From Prinia subflava (taxonomy: Eukaryota; Chordata; Aves; Passeriformes; Cisticolidae): a stretch of 64,000 bases of DNA. The notes below the pieces were generated by a model. That model did not search any database. It saw only the letters and a list, made by a program, of their open reading frames with translations, and was not told the origin of the DNA. Below, in pieces: positions 14,001 to 26,500 of this stretch (its first letter is position 1; each line of letters begins with the position of its first letter). Made by a program: the position numbers and the translations under genes. The DNA lies in assembly GCF_021018805.1 (NCBI RefSeq), contig NC_086247.1, positions 139,541,602 through 139,605,601 of the forward strand. Reading direction: 5' to 3'.

Positions 14001-17000
14001 AATTTATTTGTTTCAGAAAATCAAAGATTAATGGTACATTTTTAAGACCTAGCTATGCTGGTTTTACTGGCCACCAGCTACCAAAAGGAGCAACCCCATC
14101 TCCCTTGCCATGTGCACCCCTGATGCTGATGTGACCCTGCAGCAAAGGGATGGAAAAAAACCAGAATGGCAATAAATTAACCACGTTGAGACTTCCAGAA
14201 CATAAACAAAGAAAAGCCCCACAAACAAACAAAAAGCCCTCCTATATTTAGACTGCTTAGGTGTTTGCAGATCACTGCAAGGTCAGCCAGAGACACATCT
14301 GAAGTATCCAACTAAGGTGACAGGAGAGCAGCACCTTCTCTTTCAGAACCTCTCTGTTAGTTCTTAAGGTGGTTTAGTCACCTAATTAAATTCCAAAAGT
14401 GGTCGAGAGAAGGAATTATCTTCAAGTATCTAAAACAGAATCAGGTATAGAAACAACATTAAGTAAAGAACTGTCTATTTCTCACAGGGACACGTTAAAA
14501 AAATGGCTAGATAGAAGGGGAGAAAATAGTTACTTACGTATGGAGCAAACAAAGAATTAAATTTTGTAACAGCCTGATCAGGAAAATAGGGAACTTTATG
14601 TGAAAGCTTAAGTGCAGTTTAGTCCACAACCTTCAATAGCACTTCTGGTATTCTTGCTTTTGTCCCTATGCAGTGCGAAAGAACCGTGATGGGATTGTTC
14701 TCTATTTTCCTTCCTCTCACGAGGCTTTGTAAACAAGGCTGCATTACAAATCTGCAACACTCATACTGAAAAGCAGCACATTCACATCTGAAGTTTGAAA
14801 CAAATGAAGAAGCCATTAAAAGTATATAGTAAGAAGCTGATTTATTGTACAAGTATGTGCAACCGAAATGTTGGGTTTAAATCCTTATTTTTTCTTAAGA
14901 AAAAACAGCAGCCTATAAGAAAGAGCAATAAAGTACCCACGGTGATCACAGCATAAAAAAACTGAAGCAGAAGAGACCTCTTGCCATCAAAGATGGAAAT
15001 AAGTACCCCAAGTACCTCAGGCAAAGAATAACAAATATTTTTACGATGACTAAGGACAGCTCTTCCTCTCACCTCAGAGTAGAGAACACAGCAGTAGGAT
15101 GAAAGACAGAAGTGAAATGAGAAAGATATTTTGTTTCCTAGCTTAAGTCCTGCACTTGGAATGAAAAAAATGAATTCTGAAGAACATGTTTTTTGTCAGC
15201 ATTTTGAGAAAAACTGTTTTATATTAAATCTAGCACATGTAATACATTACATATGGAGTATAAAATAAAACATTTTTCTCACAACATCTTGAAAAATTAA
15301 AAAATTTTACTAATATTAATTTTTAGAAAAACCTAGGTCAGGAATGTTGGGAATATCTTAAATCAATTTAACCAAGGAAAGATGCTATATTCTCCTCTCC
15401 TCTGCAAACCACCAGGGTAACTCAATACTCAAGCTAAAACCCAGAAGTGTTATAAAATCCTACCAGTAAAGAAAAAGCAATTTTTCTCTCCCCTTATCCT
15501 GCACAACTTCCCCAAAAAGAAAAATTTAAGGACAATTGTCTTCAACCTGTAGCAAAACTGGCAGGGATAAAACAAGAGGCTGCCACTGGGTCTACTAATC
15601 CTTTCAATTTCAGACATACCCACAAATCTGAGGGATGAGTTATGGACAATCAAGCTTTTCAGACTTCAGAAAAAACATAGGGACATATCTCCCTTTTCAG
15701 TTCACTGAGGTGGTTAACCCCCAAAAATTAATAAAATGCAAAACAAACCAGACAAACAAAATATACACAGTACTGTACTTTGTGGGATTAATACATTTTT
15801 TTTCAGAACAAGCAAGTTCAACAATGGACAAACCTACTTCTCTGTCCAGAGATGATCAAAAAGGCAGTAAAATCATCTCTACACTAAAAAGCTTCCAGCA
15901 CAGAATTTAAGTCACCCAAGGCAATATCCTGGAATGTGCCAAAAAGTGGGAATACTAGTGCTTCAACTGTACTTCTCCTCTGACTGAATTATCAACTTCA
16001 CCATCCTCAGAACTGCAGCCATGAAGTCAATTCCTGGGTACAATTTGCAGAAATAACCCCAAAATGTTCTGAGCTGGCAAACCACTCATGTTTAATTAAG
16101 AGTAGTTTCACTGGGAGCTGTGGCCTTTTCCCTCTGGTCCGCTTTGACAGCTGCAGCATGGACAGGAAACCTAAAGCCACTTTTCTTCCCTGTGAAGTTG
16201 CAAATAAGTAAATGATGAAACAAGCTGCATTTTGTAATACAAAACAAAGGTCCTGCAAACTAAATTCACTGGGGCTTTTGCTTAACTTCTTTATGCTTCT
16301 GAGTAAATGCATTGCAATCTAAAATCCAGTACTCATCTATTCAGAAGCAGTTAATTGCAATTCTCACAGTGCAAATATAATTTCTACAAGGCCATGAGGA
16401 TAAAAAAAAAATCAGTTGATTGTATGCTACAGAAACCAAGAAAGAACCACAAAATAGCATCAATGCATAGTGCCTACAGCATGTCTATTTTATCTTACAT
16501 AGAACAATTGGTGAAGGGACTAAGGCAGTATGTCACATGGTCTAGAAACTTACTTTAAAGAAGGGGCGGGAAAGAGTGTATGCCACAATATTCAAAGAAT
16601 AATAATGAATGGGCACATCAACAATTTCCCCGTAAGCTCAGCACAGCTATCCACCCTCCAATGCCAAAACTAAATCTGAGTATCTCTCCTCTTCCAACAA
16701 TAGTCCTTAAACATAACCTAGTTACACATTTCACACAAAAAATTATTGCATGATATCCATTGGTATGTGTTGCAAAACAGGTGTCAGAACTTGTTCCAAT
16801 GGTCCCTTATGTTCTACAGGGACTGCTGAGCAATTAAAAGGCTTGGTACTATCTATTCAACATAAAATGCTGTGTTTGCTGTAGATGCCAACTGTGTAAA
16901 TAACAGGACACACACACAAAAGTCTTACTCTAGTTTTCTGTGTGGACTCCATTCACTCAGACAAGTATGAACATCTACTGCAATTAAATGTTTAATCCCC

Positions 17001-17656
17001 CTGTTTGTTTGCAGGTCCTTCTCAAACAAAGTTTGAGGATGAAAGACCTCTTATGAAGAGCTGAAACAAAGAGGTACAGCCTGCCAGAAAGGAGGAGGAG
17101 CTGTGTATGGAAAGGGGGTCAACTATTTTGATATTTGAAGTAGACTCCATCTCCCAAAGCCTGCTGTCACAGTTATACCAATCCAGAGAGGGTCTGCTAA
17201 AGATGCACTGATCACAAAGATTGCATCTGCTCAACCCAGGGATGGCACTGCATTCAAAGTAGAGCCATTCTGACCACGAGCAGCACTGCTGGATTAAGAC
17301 CATAAAAACCCTTTTTGAATTCTGGGCTCCAGGAATGAGATAAAACTCTCAGAAGTAAGAGAAATGACTGAGAGCAGCTGTAAGTGAACCAGACCCTGCA
17401 ATAAAACTAGGAAGCAGAGCTCTTTGTCACATCTCTGCCCATCACACAGACTGCCTGGGACTACACTGGGGAGTGGGAAAACACAGTGACCCATCTCACT
17501 TCTCCCATGATTGTAAGACAAATTCATAACTTACTAAAATAAAATAAACTGACATAACTGAATTCCTTCTGCTGTGCAACACCATTTTTCATGGCTGACA
17601 AGAAAAACTGAAAATCATCCCATGTCCTAGGTATCAGAGATTCATTCCAATTTATC

Positions 17657-17680
17657 AATAAAATGAAGAATTTATTAAAC

Positions 17681-17714
<34 letters not shown>

Positions 17715-17754
17715 AAAAAAAAAAAAAAAAAAAAAAAAAAACAAAAAAAAAAAA
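17657..17754 (+). repeat. A-rich tract (72 bp) with polyadenylation signal 20 bases upstream
   Basis: An almost pure A tract (17683-17754), broken by single C bases at 17714 and 17742, is preceded by AATAAA at 17657-17662. This spacing is that of a polyadenylated transcript, so the tract may be the tail of a plus-strand processed retrocopy. The sequence upstream matches no gene I recognise, and clear target-site duplications were not found. Confidence 0.6.
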
Positions 17755-20700
17755 CCAAAGAAACACCACACCTGCCCCTAAACAAAAGACGGGGAGGAAA
17801 AAAGAAACAGATTCAGATATCTGGCACTAACCCTCTCTGAAACTTCCTCCTGAGGATCCAAGGGAAAGCGGCTACACTAGCACACACATTCCTCCACGCA
17901 CTGTGTGCTCCAGATTGCAAAGCATGTTCCAAAATACTGAGGGGGGTGAGACATAATCTAAATTAATTTTAAAAACCCCAAATAATTTCTGTGATTTTTT
18001 TTTCACTGAAGTAGGATTTACAAAGTCTTCTGACAACTACAAAACCGTGACTAAATTTAGAGAGTATGTTTAAATGGACTAATAATATACAGATGCTTTT
18101 GTTGCCAGGAATCTATTTTGTAAAGTAACATAATTTTAAATTCTAATGTAAAAGCTTTCATGTAAGAAGAGCTGCATTAGAAAAGACACAAATAAATTAC
18201 CAGCATGTAGTACACAGGAATATGTAATGGTACTCTTGTTATACAGTGTGAGGGAGTTCTGAAAACGCTGTCAAACTTCATTAAGAGGAACGTTATGCCT
18301 ACTCAAAATTACTAAAACATTCCAGGCTTTTTTGACTGTCCTGTGCAATAAAGCAAACCTATTAGCAGTCCATTATAGCTGAGATGGCAAGAATTTGCTA
18401 ATAGTTTCATGCTGATTAAGCAACAGGCAGTGAGCGGTGCCCTGTGCCCGCCACGGCGAGCACAGCCCTCCCCCGTGCTGCTGAATTAGAATTCCATGCT
18501 CAGCACTCAGCGGATCAGCTGGAGCCACCAGCCTTTAGAGAACATTCTCTTTGAAACTACAAGTATAATAAAGTATGGCAGCACTATCTGCCAAGCTGTC
18601 AGAGAAAAAAATGCTTTAAAGGACATGTATGTATGGTTGAGTATATAGTAATGCTCAGCACACGAAGCTGTTCTTGCAAGCTGACAGAAAGCCAGTGTTT
18701 ATCTCCAGAAACCACAGATGGAATGGAAGCTGAACTTCCAGGGAGTCTCCAAGAGAAAAATTAATTAATAATTAATGTATTTAGAATTACTGGATACACT
18801 AATACTTTCCCATTGATTTCTATGTTGTTTTCCAGCGAGATTTCCATTGAACTCATATTAAAAGTGAATTATGCAACTGTAGGAGCTCTGGGTTCCAGGC
18901 CCCATGAGGGTCTGCACAGTAACAGTGCTGAAAGCTGATCACTACCCAGAGAGCCTTCTGCAACGCTGCTGGCAGTGCCACAGCTTATCCTGCTTGACGA
19001 CTGTCAAGATTCTGCTGTTCAGCCACATCTAGTACAACAGCTATAGAAATGATATAAAGCTTATTGGGAAAATCTAAGTGCCTGAATGGGCTTTAGGCTA
19101 ACATTACTCCAAATGCTTTTGTCTTCACAAGAGCAGTAATTGAGTAGGGAGGGTGATTAGCTGTATCTCCTAAATAACACTTAGTGGAAGCGTCAGAGCT
19201 GTGCATTTTAGATTGCCACCGAAATGGGGGATTAGAGGCCAGGCCAGCAATCTGGCACAGCAGCAGTACAGCAATCATAACAAAGCCTCCAGTGGAGCCT
19301 CAAGCTTGAAGATGAGCCTTGCAGCCACAAATCCCCTCAGAGGAATGCAAGGAGATGTTAAACTGCTAAACTCTGCTAAGAACACGTAGTTTGCATTTTA
19401 GCATACAGATTCATCTATTTGGATTAGAAACTGAAGTTTTATGCCCCTTTTGCCATGGCAGTACAGAGCTTTGGGCCATACTGGCTGGCATACCGTGACA
19501 AAATGCATCTAGTAGCTGCAAGAAGTTAAAAGTAGGAAGTTTTTTAGAAGTCACTTGGCGTAAATCATGCCTTTATTGATAACCTTAGCACAATGCATAT
19601 AAAATATGAGAAGATCCTTCAACTTGAAGAAGATTCAGACCAAGAAGCTCCTTGATATGGTTTTGATGGCTTTTCATAGGCTTCTTTCTCCATGTAAACC
19701 TTCCCTCAATAAAGACTGAAGCTTAGAGATTATACAAAAGCAACTTCCCCACACTATTCAGATTTTTAAGATATTTAAACAATTTCAGCTAACAAGTAAT
19801 TTTAATTTAACCATTTAAAAGATTAAGACATCATGCCCCCACTTACTCATTTATTATTAAAATACACAATCTAAAATTTCATTATTTTAAAAATCAAAAT
19901 TCATTTTCTCTTGGCAGATTTCAAACAATGGTCAACACATTAGATTTTCCTGTCTTTAAAACCCACTAGTCCCTGTGTTAGATTGTCCTTTAGTAAATCT
20001 GTATTCAGATCCAGTACCCTCTCACATGTTTACTGTGTAACACTGAATATAATTAGTGGTTTCTATGACAGACAGCAAGACTTTTTTTACAAGGTGCAAG
20101 ACAAAGTCACTGTATAAGGACTTAGAGAAGAGATTACAATTCCATTTTCAAAGGAGTCTGATATTTTAGGACACTGAATTTCTTTGGAATCCTCCCTGTC
20201 TCCCAGTATATTGGAAATGGGACATTCACCAGCCTGCCCAAAGCAAACAAACCTTAAGGCAAAAAGCTATAGATGGGAAAAAACCATTAAAATGAATGTA
20301 CTTCTGGTTTTTCCAATACTTTGCATGTGTTTTGTGTTTAAAACTTCTCTGACAAGGAGAAATATCTCTGATTTTGGCACTTATGGAAATGAAGTTTACA
20401 GTTCACTAGAGAAGTATTTTAAAATTAAATTCTCATTATACATTGGGCTCTTAACAGGCTCTTTATATACTGTCACCTCCAGTATACGTAAGTACTCAGC
20501 TGTTTAGTTTGCATGTTGAAGTTTCTAAATAAACCATAAAAATCCCACATGTACTGGCATCTGCCACTTCTACTGGAGGGGAAAGAGTTATAAAGAATTA
20601 AGAAAAATGTCATAAGGCCTTCTAAATTCCCAAGACACTGCCTCTATTCTCAAGACAATGTATGTGCTACAGCACACAAGCAAAACTCTCAAGTTTTATT

Positions 20701-23529
20701 AGGGCTGCTTGAACCCCCCTCAATCTCATGTATTTTAATGACTCAGGACAAAGAACACCTCCTATTACATCATGTATAACATTTCTTTCTGGTAATGAAG
20801 GATAAAGTAGAAAGCCAAGTCTCATGCCAGAGAAGACATACAGAGAACATTAGGTCAAGACTTCAGTTTAAATTTTTTCCTTAAAAGACATAATAGGATG
20901 AACAAAGTAAGTGTTATCAGCTAGCATATTTATATATTTATATGAGGTGTTTCAAATTTTGAGCAGAGCAGGAATATTTCCCTCAGCATCTCTTTAAGAT
21001 CACACAAAAAGAAGCCTGTACATAATTATGCCATGGTGCTGCTAAGATATCTTAAATTTTCAACTTTTAACTGAGCTAGAACAGGCTATGGTCACTTCAG
21101 TTTTAACACTGGGATTCTGTTTTGCAAAAGTATACTGAATAGCAGGAGGAACATTTTTAGAAATATATCCAATCTACTGTGCCTAACTTGAAGTTAGAGA
21201 TTTTTTTAAGATCACTTCTGAGGGCTTTTTAAAATGCTAAAGCCAAGTACACAATTGTACACTTCTCTCAAGATCCCAGAAATACTCAGCAATGGACTAT
21301 ATGTACTGCTTACAGCAGAATTAAGCAAAGCAATAAAATTCTCATGGGAATCTCAACCAGGTTGCATCTTTTTTTTCCTCTCTACAACTACTAAAAATAG
21401 AAGTATTTGTTCTTTGGTGGTATTTCTTAGTCTCTCTGTTTGCAGACAGTTTGTTGGCACCCAGTGTAAGGACAAAAAGCATGAAACACTCAGCCATGCA
21501 TTTCTGCAGTTTTTCTTCCCCTTTATTTTCCTTACACTAGCAAGAATCTTTCATTGTCAATAACAGCTATTTCTGCAAATCAGTATCTAGAAAAAGAAGT
21601 GTACCTTTGTCACTGAAATTTGTGTTTCAACATGAAAATGTTAAAGTAAATCTGCAACCACCACTTTACTTCAATGAATATTAAATCAGCAATTTTTGTT
21701 TCGGATGGCAGTTAAGAAGACATAAAAAGACTCAGTGTTTGTGGAATTTTATTTACTTTATAATTCTGAGGCTGCACTCAAACCTTACCAAGGACAACAA
21801 AGAAGGCTGGCTCAGGGCTCAAATCACCATTTTACATAATACTTTGAGAAGCAAAGCAGCAGTTTATGGACAGACAGTAACGATGAGAGAGCAGGATAAG
21901 CACACAGAATTCCTGAGACTATCTATGGGCATAGAATTTAAATACAGCCCTTCAAGCTACTTCCCTCAGAAAATTGTTTGCAAAGAAATAATTTGTCAGT
22001 GTAGTAGCATCTCAGCACAATGCTCATTTCAATTGTTTTAATAAACAGCACATCAAAGACCTGCAGCAGCTGGAAAGAGTTGTTTTACAGCCCTCACAAA
22101 TGCTGTACAGGGAATCGTCGCACCTTAAGTCTGGACACAATCTGCTGAGGCTTTAAAGATTTACAAAACCAGAAAAGAAGAATAAGGGAGTTTAGAGCTC
22201 AGCACTTGGGATTTGGATTTTTCTGTTTTTCCATAAAAGAAATAAACAAACCACAAGCCCAAGTACATATCTACGTTTTGCTCAACTGATAGTTACAGTA
22301 GAAATTTATGAACTAACAAAAAGCAAAATGGATGCAATAGAGTTTTTACATATATATTTAACTGAAAAGTAAACAAAACTTATAAGTAAAATTTATACCT
22401 TGGTGGATCACAACCCACAACCTTGTGAAACACAAGACAGGTCTCTCCTTGAGACTGAAGCATGGAAGAAAAACAAGAAAAGCTATCTCAAGTTTAACTT
22501 CCCTCACCCTGTGTGTCTCCTCAGGCAGTCACATACGCATGACCCTTGAGGCTGGCAAAGGCAAGAGGAATGAGAGCCAGTGAAGTGAAGGCTGCAGCTT
22601 TTCCTGAGGAGGCTGCAGTGGGTGATGAGGAGCTGCCAGGGCACAGGCGAGCAGATGAGCTCAGTGAGTGCAGAGAGGTGAGCAGGGGGCAGAGGGACAG
22701 CGCTGTGTGACCACCCAGCCCCTGGCAGGGTCACACTGCCCCTTCTCAAGCTCTAAGGCAGGGCAGCCACGGAGCCTGGCTGTGAGAAGCTCTCCTGGGG
22801 GAAGCATTGCAGTCCTCTGGCATAGCTCGTGGGCACCAGCACCATGGGGTAACACATACTACAGCAGGAAAAGCACAGAGCCTCAGGGAAGCATGAAAAT
22901 GCCATTTACAAGTTAGTGCAGCACCTGGGAGGGAGGAACACAACAAAGTCACAGCCAGGACAAATGGACTTATCTGGATGACAGAAAAAAGACAGTACTG
23001 ATGAGTACATCTCATGAAGTTGAGAGGAAGCTTAAAGTTGTTGATCCCACTATATAAGGTGCAAATCAAGATAAAAGTGCTGTCAAGAAACAGAACAGCA
23101 GGCCCTGTTATTTTATACCTCATATATACATAAACATAGATATGCATATATACCCACACACATACATAGTGTGCCTAAAGCACAGTGCAGTTATGCATGG
23201 CAGACATCTATTAGCTTTTCCAGTTGGATGCAGATAACCAAGAATTGATATGGATAATGCCAAGCATGTTGATAAATCTTCAGTGGTGGGGCTGGGGGGA
23301 GGAGGGAAGCACCTTTTACTCAATTTCAAGAGGAAAAGCAGTCAAATCAAAGTAATCGAGAACCTCATTTACTGTTACAACACTTTACTGCAGGATAAAG
23401 CTTCTTCTAAATACTTAAAAGTCAAACAATAGTTATGTGCAACACTAATGCTTTGGTTGTACCATGAATCATTTCCAAACAATATCCTGGTGATCTTTCA
23501 CGCTCTCTAGAAAATAAATGCACATGCAA

Positions 23530-23547
23530 TGTTCAACATGTTGAACA
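23530..23547. repeat. Perfect 18-bp palindrome
   Basis: TGTTCAACATGTTGAACA equals its own reverse complement. It contains TGTTC and GAACA half-sites in everted order. It lies in the large ARHGAP12 intron with no clear context. Confidence 0.8.
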
Positions 23548-26500
23548 ACCAGTTGAGAGTCCAGAAAGTTTGTTGACTATTTTTGTTTTTATCAGACATT
23601 TTATTACAATATTGCATAAGCACACTTGCTGCCTGAGTCCCATCACATCAGTGACAGTAAAAAGGCAAGTGTGTCCTCAGCCCTTCAGATCTGCTGACTT
23701 TGCACTAGACTGTGACTATCCAGGCTGCCATAAAGGAGTTACTTACAGGCTATTGACACACTCATCACAACACTGCCTGGGCCAGCACCACCACCTCCCT
23801 GCACCACTGGAAATAAATATTTGTAGAGCCAGGCAGTGATAGAGCAGCAAAGTGATTCAGCTGAACAACAATCCACAAAAGCAAAAATGGCAACTGTGTA
23901 CACTACACACCAGAAGAAAGCAGACATAAAACTCTGCTCTTCAGCACTGCATTTAAACAAAATACAGGGAAGTAACTTAATTTAACTAGACGATCTGAAG
24001 ATCATCCAGAAGCCTTAGGTAAACCATTTTAAAAGGGAATAATTAAAATGATGTTATTTAAATTCAAAATGTAATATATAATTTCAGATTTAAAATGGGA
24101 GTCCCAGTTTCTAATCATGATTTTGATTATAAGCAGAAGGTGAAGCCAGATAATTTAGCATCAAAACTCAACATAAGCAATAACCTAAATTCATTCAGAC
24201 AGCTACTCAACTTCTAGCTTTCATTTACAAAACTTATCAGAGGGAAAATTAGAATGAATTAAAATACAGACTCCAAACACCTATACCAGTCTTCACAGCA
24301 TCATTATACACAAGCTCCAAATCTCTGTCAAAAGAGTTTACAAAGACAGGACAATCTATCAAAAGTTGGGGGGGAAATATACCAAAATTAAGGTTTCTTT
24401 TTACTTCTCTACAATCCCTCAGACATTTCAGCAACAAACAGCCTAGAAGTCAGGAGTCCTTTGCATGCAACACTAAATGTGCACCCGCTCTCATATAAGA
24501 TTTTTGCAAAGCCTTCACGGAACTGTTCTATGTTTCTGCTTGTGTTTTTCACGTCTTCTACACTGTTTTCAGCACTACTACCTCCTTTTTAAGATGAGAG
24601 AGCCTGGCAACTGCATGTTATTTAGAATACAGAAACACCATGAAATCTGCATTCTGCATTTTTTGTTTTGCACCACTTCCTGCTACTGACATTGTCTATG
24701 CTTGTTTGAATGCCTCACTGCGTTCACCTAGAACTTCCATATCTACCAGAAGAGAACTATAATCTACTAGAAATCTACTGTCTTTCCCAAGAACTAGGTC
24801 AGAAGTCCTTTAAGATAGGATAAATTCAAAATTGATACAAGTATTCTAACAGTATGTTGGTCCGGTTACTTACGATCACAGAAGTCATTTGAAAATCCTC
24901 AGTTCTTACTATCCTGGAAGCCTGTTCTGTCCAAAAGTATTGTCCTTAGTTTTAGAACAAACTTCACATAAAGGCAAAACCTGTTTGCCTCTATCGTTTT
25001 TAAATCAAACATACCTGGCAAGGCACGTCAGAGACATATCAGCTGTTTGGGTACTAGATATGCACAGATTTTGCTTTCTTTTTTTTTTAAGCACAAATGT
25101 CTACTATTCCAGAAAGCTGCCTTAAAAAAAGGAAAAAAGGGTTTTGCGTTTTATTCTACAGAGTCATACGTTCCCTGATGTTTTGTCACAGTGCTGTGAA
25201 ACAAATGATACTTTCTTTAGGATTCTACAGAATAACAGCAACCTTTGTTCTATAGGCAAGCACTGCAATACTAAACCACTGCCTAGATCATAACCAGGTA
25301 AAGACATAGCAAAAGCAATGTCTGTACCCAGAGTTATAGGAGACAACAAGATAAGATCAAATATTCTCAAAACAGGCTCAAGCAGAGTTTTACCTATTAC
25401 AGTCTTTTCTGTGTCTGGTGGTTCCCTATTTCAAATGACAGAAGCACTGTCAATGAGAAAAAGCAAGTCCCCAGTATCTCCAGCTGCTTTCAAGTTAGGC
25501 AGCAGTGAGACAAAACACCTATTCCTTCTCCTAGGGCTGCTTTCCTGTTTAAGCATTGACTCCACCATCCCTAAAGATTCTGTCATCACCCTGCTGAGGC
25601 TGGCACTTGGCACAAATTCAAAAGAAAAGCCAGGTGGGACAGCATGCACCAAAACTCACACACTGCACACTGGAAATTACAGTTTTCTAGATAAAAACAG
25701 AAAAATCAATTCCATATTATGATTATTATTCCTTAAGCAGTGCAGATTGAGTTTCATTTGAGCTCAATTCCACCAGGATAAAAGGTACCGGTTTATTCAT
25801 CTAAATCAGCGGCTCCTAAGTTCCATTTTATCATTTTTCTGCATGAAATTAGGGTAAATAGGGGTGCAAGAGTCAAAAGACTGTGTTGGCACTTGCAGAA
25901 TTTTAACAGTGCACTGGATGTTTGCTTCACTTCTGAAAGCACAACACAAAACTGCATGTATCAAGCAGACCTGCAGCTCACTCAACTGAGCACTCCAATA
26001 CCAGCATTAGAACAAGCCAGTCAACTAAAACCAACCTGTCTCACAGGTCGTGATTTTCTGACAAGTGCCTCACACAGATAATGCTTGTGCTTGCTGTTTA
26101 TTTTTTCAAGGAAAGTCAATCTGATTTGCAGCAGGGATGTTCAGAGCAGCATATGGGATATGGGCTGTAGGCAGCATTAGTGGCACACAAGGGCTGCTCA
26201 TTGTAGGGCACCTAAATCCAGAATTACTCACCTGGACCAAGAGGGAGAACTATCTGCAGCCTGACTTACACATTAAAACTGCAGAGACCGAGCTGATCCA
26301 AAACCAGCACCACCGTAAAGTGAAACTGCCCAGACCTGCTGACACAGCGCAGGAAAAAAGAAAATCACATACACAAAACCAGCCAGGAAAAATATTCCCT
26401 AATATTATCTGACCAGAACCTTTGAGTTATTAATGTAATTTAGCAAACATTTCCAGCTGTTTACAAAGTTCTAGCAGCAGCTACTGAAATAACAGAAAAA

